18,926 bases of DNA from Blastococcus sp. CT_GayMR20. GTDB taxonomy: Bacteria; Actinomycetota; Actinomycetes; Mycobacteriales; Geodermatophilaceae. Shown here one piece after another: positions 13,836 through 18,926 of this stretch. How positions within the stretch are numbered: the first letter of the stretch is position 1; the number at the start of each line of letters is the position of its first letter. The position numbers and the translations under genes were made by a program. The stretch is from contig NZ_SPQM01000097.1 in the NCBI RefSeq assembly GCF_004570345.1, positions 1-18,926 of the forward strand, written 5' to 3'. The notes below the pieces were generated by a model, which was given only the letters and a program-made list of their open reading frames with translations, had not been told where the DNA came from and searched no databases.

Positions 13836-14269
13836 CCGAGCCGCTGCGCCTCACGCTGGACGTCGCCTGTCCCGCCGACCACGCGTTCGCCGTCTGGACC
13901 TCGGGCATCGGCACCTGGTGGCCGGCCGACCACACGGTCACCGGCGAGGACGGGCTGGACGTCGTCCTCGAGCCACGGGTCGGTGGCCGCATCTTCGAGC
14001 GGACCTCCGCCGGCATCGAGCACGTCTGGGGTGAGATCACGCGGTGGGATCCGCCGTCCCGGCTGGACTACCTGTGGTTCCTGCGGGCCGACCGCACCGA
14101 CGCCACCGACGTCTCGATCGCGTTCGTCCCGGTCGGCGAGGGCCGGACGCGCGTCGAGATCACCCACTCCGGCTGGGAGCGCCTGGGCACGCGCGGGGGC
14201 GCCTGGCGCGACCGGAACCACCAGGGCTGGTCCACGCTCCTGCCGCACTACGAGGCGGCGGTCGGCTGA
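13832..14269 (+). CDS. SRPBCC/AHSA1-like protein
   Basis: This 145-aa protein has the AHSA1/CalC-type SRPBCC fold: LRLTLDVACPADHAFAVWTSGIGTWWP at the start, LEPRVGGRIFER in the middle, the strand WGEITRWDPPSRLDYLW, and a final helix near NHQGWSTLLPHYEAAV. The GTG start overlaps the ArsR stop by 4 bp (13832-13835), so three genes form one coupled operon. The function is unknown; AHSA1-like proteins of bacteria mostly bind small hydrophobic ligands. The repeated pairing of two SRPBCC proteins around one ArsR suggests related ligands (inference). Confidence 0.9.
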   Translation: MTEPLRLTLDVACPADHAFAVWTSGIGTWWPADHTVTGEDGLDVVLEPRVGGRIFERTSAGIEHVWGEITRWDPPSRLDYLWFLRADRTDATDVSIAFVPVGEGRTRVEITHSGWERLGTRGGAWRDRNHQGWSTLLPHYEAAVG

Positions 14270-14270
14270 C

Positions 14271-15101
14271 TCAGGCGGTGCGCACGTGGGCGGTGACCAG
14301 CTCCGCGACGCGGTCGGGGGCGAGCTCGGGGACCCAGTGCGTCACGTCGTCCAGCACCTCGAGCCGGTAGGGGGCGTCGACGTACTGCCGCGTGGCCTCG
14401 GTGCAGGTCCGGCCGAGGAAGGCGTCGCCGGTGCTCCAGATGTGCAGGGTCGGCACGCGGACCGTGCCGACAGGGTCGCGGCCGCCCCACGGGAGCGCGC
14501 GGTACCAGCCCAGCGCCGCGGAGAGGGCGCCCGGCTCGCGCATCCGCCCGACGTAGTGGGTGGCTGCCTCCTTCGACAGCCCACCGCTCCGCAGCATGCG
14601 GCGCAGCGGGTTGCCGCCGCCGGAGAGCAGGAGGCGCTCGGGCAGCAGCGGGAGCTGGAACAGCCCCACGTACGCCGACCGCAGCGCCTGGTCGCTGATC
14701 ACCATCGCCTTGGCCATCGCCGCGGGGTGGGGCACCGAGATGGCGGTCAGCGTGCGCACGCGGTCGGGGTGCCAGGCGCCGAGCGCCCAGGCGACGTTGG
14801 CGCCCCAGTCGTGCCCGACGACGTGCGCCGTCTTCAGGCCGGCGGCGTCCAGGAGCGCCATGACGTCGGCCGTCGTCTCCCGCAGCGTGTAGTGGCGACG
14901 CCCGCGCGGCCGGGCCATGGGGGAGTAGCCCCGCTGGTCGGGGGCCAGGGTGCGCAGCCCGGCCTGGTGCAGCGCCGGGCTGACGTGCTTCCAGGCGGTC
15001 GCGTCCTGGGGGAAGCCGTGCAGCAGGATGACCGGCTCGCCGTCCTGTGGCCCCCCGTCCACCACGTCGAACGTCAACCCGTCCCGCCGAAAGCTGTCCA
15101 C
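14271..15101 (-). CDS. Alpha/beta-hydrolase (epoxide hydrolase-like)
   Basis: This 276-aa cytosolic hydrolase has the oxyanion segment HGFPQD (28-33) and nucleophile elbow GHDWGANVAW with Asp98, which marks the epoxide hydrolase/haloalkane dehalogenase group rather than Ser esterases. Asp226 (STGD) and His255 (VTHW) complete the likely triad. Lid tyrosines Y183 and Y200 could activate an epoxide, favouring an epoxide hydrolase; fluoroacetate dehalogenase-like activity is the main alternative. GTG at 15101 is used, without a strong ribosome site. It is divergent from idi (107 bp between starts) and its stop is separated from the preceding operon by one base. Confidence 0.88.
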   Translation of the reverse strand: MDSFRRDGLTFDVVDGGPQDGEPVILLHGFPQDATAWKHVSPALHQAGLRTLAPDQRGYSPMARPRGRRHYTLRETTADVMALLDAAGLKTAHVVGHDWGANVAWALGAWHPDRVRTLTAISVPHPAAMAKAMVISDQALRSAYVGLFQLPLLPERLLLSGGGNPLRRMLRSGGLSKEAATHYVGRMREPGALSAALGWYRALPWGGRDPVGTVRVPTLHIWSTGDAFLGRTCTEATRQYVDAPYRLEVLDDVTHWVPELAPDRVAELVTAHVRTA

Positions 15102-15180
15102 GCACCAGATGCTGCCTTGAGAAGGGATGTCGCGACGAGCGGGGGGCCGGAGGCTCCCCCGACGAGGGACGGCCGCGGTC

Positions 15181-15199
15181 GTCGTCCCGGAGGGACGAC
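15181..15199 (+). promoter_or_regulatory. Hairpin enclosing the idi ribosome binding site
   Basis: GTCGTCCC (15181-15188) pairs with GGGACGAC (15192-15199) around GGA, so the GGAGGG Shine-Dalgarno (15189-15194) is partly in the stem. GGGACG (15166-15171) can instead pair with CGTCCC (15183-15188), which would free it. Possible translational control; chance is not excluded. Confidence 0.4.
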
Positions 15200-15208
15200 A
15201 ATGGATGA

Positions 15209-15736
15209 ATGGAGCTGATCGTTCTGGTGGACGACGAGGGTCGGGCGATCGGCGAGATGCCCAAGCCGCTGGTCCACCACGGCGAGACGCCGCTGCACCG
15301 TGCCTTCTCCGCCTACCTCTTCGACGAGGCCGGCCGGTTGCTCATCACGCGGCGGGCCGACGACAAGGCGACGTTCCCCGGGATGTGGACCAACACCGTC
15401 TGCGGCCACCCCGGCCCGGGTGAGGACGACGCCGACGCGATCGCCCGCCGGGCAGAGTTCGAGCTGGGGCTGGGCGTCGCCGACGTCCGTCCCGCCCTGC
15501 CCGGGTACCGCTACCGAGCGGAGTTCCGCGGCGTCGTGGAGAACGAGATCTGCCCCGTGTACCTGGGCCGCTTCACCGGGTCGCCCGCCCCGGACCCCAC
15601 CGAGGTGGGGGAGTGGGCGCTCCTCGACTGGGCGGCGTTCCGCGAGCGGCAGGAGTCCGAGGGCGACGCCTGGTCGCCGTGGTGCCGGGAGCAGGCGCGG
15701 CTGATCGAGGAGGCCGGGCTGGTTCCGTCGAGCTGA
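15209..15736 (+). CDS. idi: Isopentenyl-diphosphate delta-isomerase, type I
   Basis: This 175-aa Nudix-fold enzyme interconverts isopentenyl and dimethylallyl diphosphate, the entry to carotenoid, quinone and hopanoid synthesis. The catalytic Cys65 lies in NTVCGHP, and Glu111/Glu113 in VENEIC supply the proton and metal contacts; H24, H30 and H67 fit the metal-site histidines. Length is typical of bacterial type I enzymes. ATG at 15209 is 14 bases from GGAGGG; the better spaced ATG at 15201 is out of frame and opens only a five-codon frame (MDEWS) ending at 15218. No other isoprenoid gene is nearby. It is convergent with the GGDEF-EAL gene. Confidence 0.95.
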   Translation: MELIVLVDDEGRAIGEMPKPLVHHGETPLHRAFSAYLFDEAGRLLITRRADDKATFPGMWTNTVCGHPGPGEDDADAIARRAEFELGLGVADVRPALPGYRYRAEFRGVVENEICPVYLGRFTGSPAPDPTEVGEWALLDWAAFRERQESEGDAWSPWCREQARLIEEAGLVPSS

Positions 15737-15743
15737 GCGGAGC

Positions 15744-18392
15744 TCAGTTCGCGGGGGCCATCTCCGGCTCGGCGTCGTCGCCCCGGCCGAGGGCCAGCTG
15801 CTCGCGCGGCAGGATGATCTCCGAGACCAGCGACGCCGACATGACGGCGCTGACCGCGTCGGCCTCGATCGGCCGCGAGAACAGGTAGCCCTGCGCGATG
15901 TCGCACCCGAGGGCGGCGACGGTCTCCGACTGCTGGGTGGTCTCGATGCCCTCGGCCACGGTGAGCAGTCCGAGGGTGCCGGCCAGCTCCACGATCGCGC
16001 GGGTGATGACGTCGTCGTGGGCGTCGCGGCCGAGGCCGTCGACGAACTCACGGGCGACCTTGAGCATGTCGATCGGGAACCGGCGCAGATAGGCCAGCGA
16101 CGAGTAGCCGGTGCCGAAGTCGTCGATCGCGATCCGCACGCCGAGGCCCTTGAGCAGCCACAGGGTGGCCGCCGCGGCGTCGCGGTCGTGCATCAGCACG
16201 GTCTCGGTGATCTCCAGGACCAGGCGCCGCGGCTCGAGGCCGGACGCGGCGAGGGCCGCGCCGACCTGCTCGACGATCTGCTCGTCGCCCACCTGGCGCG
16301 CCGACAGGTTCACGGTGACCAGGAGGTCCTCCTGCTCGGGCGACTCGGCGACCCAGCGGGCGGCCTGGCGGCAGGCGTCGTTGAGGACGAGCTCGCCGAT
16401 CTGGGTGATCAGGCCGCTCTCCTCGGCGAGGGTGATGAACTGGTCCGGGGACCGCAGCCCGTCCGTCGGGTGCTCCCAGCGGACCAGTGCCTCCGCGCCG
16501 ATGGGCCGGCCGGTGCGCATGTCGATGAGCGGCTGGTAGACCGTGCGGAGCTCGCCGTTGGCGATGGCCGCGGCCAGCTCGGACGCCGAGTCCTTGCGGG
16601 TCGTCGTGGAGTTGCCCAGGCCCGGCTCGTACACCAGGAAGTCGCTGCCCAGCGAGCGCTTGGCCGCGTACATCGCGATGTCGGCGTGCCGGACGAGCGT
16701 GTCGGCGTCCGGGTAGTCCTGGTCGCCGAGCGCGACGCCGATGCTGGCGCCGACGGTGGTGACGACGCCCTCGCCGAGCAGGACGGGGACGTCCAGCTGG
16801 GCGCGGATGCGGTCCACGACGCGGGCGACGCCGAGCCGGTCGATCGGCCCGTTGAGCAGGACGACGAACTCGTCACCGCCGAGGCGGGCCGCGGTGTCGG
16901 CCGGGCGCAGGCAGCCGCGGAGGCGGTCGGCGACTGTGCGCAGGAGCATGTCGCCGGCCTCGTGGCCGAAGGTGTCGTTGACCGGCTTGAAGCCGTCGAG
17001 GTCCAGGTAGAGGACCGCCGGCCAGATGCGCGTGCGCCCGGCCGTGTCGACGGCGTGCCGCACGCGGTCCAGGAACAGGGTGCGGTTGGGCAGCCCCGTC
17101 AGGGGGTCGTGCAGCGCCTGGTGCCGCAGCTGCTCCTTGAGGTCGGTGACCTGGCGGAGGTTCTCCTCCAGCCGGCCCCGCTCGAGCGAGGTCGCCACGT
17201 GGCGCGCGAAGGTGTCGAGCAGCGCGAGGTCGCTCGAGCTGAACGTCGTCACGTCGCCGAGCCGGCCACCCACGAGCAGCAGGCCGTGGACGCGGTCGTC
17301 GGTGCGCAGCGCGGCGGCCATCGCGTCCTTCAGCCCGCGGCTGGCGGCATAGCCGTCCAGGTGCTGCTGTCCCCGGCTGTTGCCGGTGCGCGTGGTGAGC
17401 GCACCGGACGCCGAGGCCAGGCGGAGCAGGCGGTTGTGGTCCTCGAGGTCGTCGAGCGGCGCCATGACCACGGCGTCGTCGCCCTCGCGGCTGCGGCTGA
17501 CGGTCGCGCCCTCGAGCCCGGCGGGGCCGAGCAGCACGAGCTCGGCCATCTCGGCACGGAACGCCGAGCGGACCGACGCGAGGAAGTCGCCCAGGGCCTC
17601 CTGGCTGTCGCCGCTGTGCAGCAGCTGGGTGACCTCGTGCAGCAGGCGGAGGTTCTCCTGCTGCTCGCGGGCACCGGTGTAGGCGCGGTAGGCCGCGACG
17701 ATGAGGAACGTCGGCAGCGCCAGCAGGGCCAGCGCCGCCGGGTCGGTGACCGCCGACCGGGCGAGCACCAGGCCCACCGCGGCCGAGCCCAGCGTGAAGG
17801 GCAGGGACAGCGCCAGCATCTCCAGGAGCGGTGCCAGGTGGGCCCGCCCCTCGGAGAGGCTGATGACGGCGAAGATGCAGAGGTCCGCGGTCACGGTGAT
17901 GACGAGGACGGCGATCAGCGCCGCCAGCCAGTCCCACATCCCGACGGAGTGCGAGAGCCCGGCGAAGACGATGGTGGCCAGGGAACCGCCGAGGGCGGAG
18001 ATGGCCACGTTGAAGGCCAGCTTGATGCCCCGCTGCCGGCGCTGGACGACCAGGGTGATGCCGAAGCCCAGCACCTGGGCCATCACCAGCTCACGCGGGG
18101 TCGCGAGGAGCAGGCCGGCGCCCAGGACGAGGTCGCCCATGGAGAAGGTGTGCGCCTCGCGCTGCCACTGGACGTGGACGACCAGGGCCTCGCTCAGCGT
18201 GAACGCCACCGCCCAGAGCACCCACGGCAGGGTCACGGCCGTGGGGGCGTCGGGCAGCGAACGGACGACGAGGACGAACAGGGCCACCGCGATCGCAGCC
18301 ACGGTCGCCGTGAGCAGCGTGATCCGCTGGGCCGGGCCGAGGCGGAACCGCCGCGGCGCAGCCGGAGCGAGGCCGTCCGTGATCGCCGTCAT
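15744..18392 (-). CDS. Membrane GAF-GGDEF-EAL cyclic-di-GMP protein
   Basis: This 882-aa protein could both make and break cyclic-di-GMP. Residues about 22-238 form 6-8 membrane helices (MASE-like sensor). A GAF-like domain spans about 245-405. The GGDEF domain (about 425-588) has an intact GGDEF motif (505-509) and an inhibitory I-site RPAD (496-499) five residues before it. The EAL domain (about 605-845) keeps E634, N695, E727, D757-D758, K778, E814 and Q834; the usual Asp after K778 (KID) is KVA here. By motif both enzymes look competent; which one dominates cannot be read. ATG at 18392 overlaps the stop of a 37-codon upstream gene (ATGA), so translation is probably coupled to it. Confidence 0.94.
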   Translation of the reverse strand: MTAITDGLAPAAPRRFRLGPAQRITLLTATVAAIAVALFVLVVRSLPDAPTAVTLPWVLWAVAFTLSEALVVHVQWQREAHTFSMGDLVLGAGLLLATPRELVMAQVLGFGITLVVQRRQRGIKLAFNVAISALGGSLATIVFAGLSHSVGMWDWLAALIAVLVITVTADLCIFAVISLSEGRAHLAPLLEMLALSLPFTLGSAAVGLVLARSAVTDPAALALLALPTFLIVAAYRAYTGAREQQENLRLLHEVTQLLHSGDSQEALGDFLASVRSAFRAEMAELVLLGPAGLEGATVSRSREGDDAVVMAPLDDLEDHNRLLRLASASGALTTRTGNSRGQQHLDGYAASRGLKDAMAAALRTDDRVHGLLLVGGRLGDVTTFSSSDLALLDTFARHVATSLERGRLEENLRQVTDLKEQLRHQALHDPLTGLPNRTLFLDRVRHAVDTAGRTRIWPAVLYLDLDGFKPVNDTFGHEAGDMLLRTVADRLRGCLRPADTAARLGGDEFVVLLNGPIDRLGVARVVDRIRAQLDVPVLLGEGVVTTVGASIGVALGDQDYPDADTLVRHADIAMYAAKRSLGSDFLVYEPGLGNSTTTRKDSASELAAAIANGELRTVYQPLIDMRTGRPIGAEALVRWEHPTDGLRSPDQFITLAEESGLITQIGELVLNDACRQAARWVAESPEQEDLLVTVNLSARQVGDEQIVEQVGAALAASGLEPRRLVLEITETVLMHDRDAAAATLWLLKGLGVRIAIDDFGTGYSSLAYLRRFPIDMLKVAREFVDGLGRDAHDDVITRAIVELAGTLGLLTVAEGIETTQQSETVAALGCDIAQGYLFSRPIEADAVSAVMSASLVSEIILPREQLALGRGDDAEPEMAPAN

Positions 18393-18502
18393 CGCGTGCC
18401 GCCCAGTCCGTGGGCGCTGCCGGGCTCCGGTCCGTCGACGGCGGGCACGGGCCGCTCAGCGGCGTCGCCGACCTGGGTCGTCGTCTGCTCGTTGCTGCTC
18501 AT
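18389..18502 (-). CDS. Small 37-aa protein coupled to the GGDEF-EAL gene
   Basis: ATG at 18502 is preceded by an excellent AGAAGGAGG ribosome site 8 bases upstream, stronger than those of most genes here. The 37-residue frame begins MSSNEQTTTQVGDAAERP and ends GSAHGLGGTR. It is hydrophilic and lacks Cys and membrane segments. Its TGA overlaps the ATG of the GGDEF-EAL gene (18389-18392). The GGDEF-EAL start has no own ribosome site beyond this, so this frame may serve as a leader that delivers ribosomes, or may encode a small partner protein. No family is recognised. Confidence 0.65.
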   Translation of the reverse strand: MSSNEQTTTQVGDAAERPVPAVDGPEPGSAHGLGGTR

Positions 18503-18575
18503 TCCGTGCACCTCCTTCTCCAGCCGTGGTCCGCACATCCGTGTGTGCCGTTGATGTCGGCACCCACCTGGGGGT

Positions 18576-18589
18576 TCTTGACGTTTGAC
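18576..18589. promoter_or_regulatory. Tandem TTGACGT heptamers upstream of the GGDEF-EAL unit
   Basis: TTGACGT is repeated directly at 18576-18582 and 18583-18589 (ACGTCAA twice on the coding strand), 74 bp upstream of the small gene's ATG. It is a candidate activator or repressor site; the factor is unknown. Confidence 0.35.
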
Positions 18590-18649
18590 GTACCGCCGGC
18601 GCCCGCCTTTCCCCCCAGCGGGTGAGGCGCCTCCGGCAGACGGCAGAGA

Positions 18650-18702
18650 CACCACCGCCCGGAGTCCCACGGCTACGTGCCGAGGAGCTCCGGGCGGTGG
18701 TG
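18650..18702. terminator. Large hairpin, possible terminator
   Basis: CACCACCGCCCGGAG (18650-18664) is perfectly complementary to CTCCGGGCGGTGGTG (18688-18702), a 15-bp stem with a 23-nt loop that itself holds CGGC-TACGT-GCCG. It lies between the SWSGM gene and the small gene. It may be a second terminator or a structured element. Confidence 0.5.
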
Positions 18703-18720
18703 CACCTGTCGTTCGGGGGT

Positions 18721-18754
18721 GGTGGTGGACGGCGCGGGGGCGCCGTCCACCACC
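18721..18754 (-). terminator. Terminator hairpin of the SWSGM-repeat gene
   Basis: GGTGGTGGACGGCG (18721-18734) pairs perfectly with CGCCGTCCACCACC (18741-18754) around CGGGGG, a 14-bp stem starting 9 bases after the minus-strand stop at 18764. Position and strength fit an intrinsic-type terminator without a U tract. Confidence 0.75.
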
Positions 18755-18763
18755 GGTCGGGGC

Positions 18764-18926
18764 TTACGCCCACTCGCCTCCGGACCAGCTCATGCCGGAC
18801 CAGCTCATGCCGGACCAGGACATGCCCGACCACGACATGCCGCTCCAGCTCATGCCGGACCAGGACATGCCCGACCACGACATGCCGCTCCAGCTCATGC
18901 CGGACCAGGACATGCCCGACCACGAC
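18764..18926 (-). CDS. SWSGM-repeat C-terminus of a probable secreted S8-type peptidase (partial)
   Basis: Only the last 53 codons and the TAA (18764-18766) of a minus-strand gene are inside the window; the 5' part lies beyond 18926. In this frame the DNA reads nine perfect SWSGM pentapeptides followed by SWSGGEWA and stop. Similar Trp/Ser/Gly pentapeptide tails are known to me from secreted subtilisin-like (S8) serine peptidases of actinobacteria, where they may bind the cell surface; the peptidase domain itself cannot be seen. The frame is supported by its perfect amino-acid periodicity despite synonymous codon changes, by its clean stop, and by a strong hairpin just after the stop. Other open frames over this stretch are shadows. 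Confidence 0.75.
   Translation of the reverse strand, partial: SWSGMSWSGMSWSGMSWSGMSWSGMSWSGMSWSGMSWSGMSWSGMSWSGGEWA
18791..18925 (-). repeat. Nine 15-bp coding repeats with 45-bp period
   Basis: Nine 15-bp units each encode SWSGM. The Ser codon flavour rotates TCG, TCC, AGC, so three units make a 45-bp higher-order repeat copied nearly three times. The last two units in gene direction mix AGC and TCC. The array continues past the window edge. Confidence 0.9.

Noticed and set aside
15136..15160. GGGGG/CCCCC hairpin between the hydrolase and idi genes as a terminator
   Set aside because: It lies between divergent starts, so no transcript needs to end there; the stem is short and may be chance.
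16017..18554. Plus-strand open frame of 845 codons
   Set aside because: It is antisense to the clear GGDEF-EAL gene and its composition is biased (V, G, Q, R) without motifs.
18456..18923. Minus-strand frame with repeated VVVGHVLVRHELER units
   Set aside because: It is another phase of the same 15-bp repeats. It crosses both hairpins and then Arg/Pro-rich junk, while the SWSGM phase is perfectly periodic and stops before the terminator.
18786..18926. CRISPR-like array
   Set aside because: Units of 15 bp are directly adjacent with no spacers, and they encode an exact pentapeptide; these are coding tandem repeats.

Overview
The window is very GC-rich (around 70% or more by eye), with strong G/C at third codon positions, many GTG starts and tightly packed short operons. 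The gene set (DUF3618, DUF427, tandem GGDEF-EAL proteins, a GPPGTGKT AAA ATPase, Trp/Ser-rich pentapeptide repeats at the end of a probable secreted protein) suggests a high-GC actinobacterium. A member of the Geodermatophilaceae (Blastococcus, Modestobacter, Geodermatophilus type) is my best guess; this rests on family knowledge, not on a search.

Layout. (1) 1-1252 looks like the decayed end of an integrative element. It holds a 5'-truncated tyrosine integrase, a small immunity-like gene broken by an in-frame TAG, a 55-codon gene joined by a GTGA overlap, short tandem repeats, and an intact tRNA-Leu(UAG) whose 3' end faces the integrase. (2) 1341-2747 holds DUF3618 and DUF427 genes, a shared terminator hairpin and a convergent TetR regulator. 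(3) 2884-5964 holds an EAL phosphodiesterase, a histidine phosphatase, an aldo/keto reductase and a STAS-domain protein. (4) 6142-9557 holds an acyl-CoA dehydrogenase coupled to a PaaI-type thioesterase through a palindromic element, then an AAA ATPase. (5) 9565-11285 holds an epimerase-type protein, a VOC protein and a small HhH protein. (6) 11302-14269 holds a minus-strand MFS-cupin-HhH set, divergent from a plus-strand SRPBCC-ArsR-SRPBCC operon. The divergent control region carries four alternating GTAAC/GTTAC half-sites. (7) 14271-15736 holds an alpha/beta hydrolase and type I isopentenyl-diphosphate isomerase (idi). (8) 15744-18926 holds a membrane GAF-GGDEF-EAL protein preceded by a coupled 37-aa ORF, two large hairpins, and the extreme C-terminus of a minus-strand gene made of SWSGM pentapeptide repeats that is cut by the window edge.

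Working together: the two cyclic-di-GMP enzymes, the STAS protein and the regulators form a signalling layer. The acyl-CoA dehydrogenase and thioesterase look like one acyl-CoA unit. The ArsR gene between two SRPBCC genes, beside a palindromic control region, looks like a self-regulated cassette that may also control the divergent transporter. No wholly new multi-gene system is obvious. The least ordinary items are the palindromic element that supplies both a protein tail and the next gene's ribosome binding site, the ArsR control region, the 37-aa ORF before the GGDEF-EAL gene, and the SWSGM array with its 45-bp synonymous-codon periodicity.
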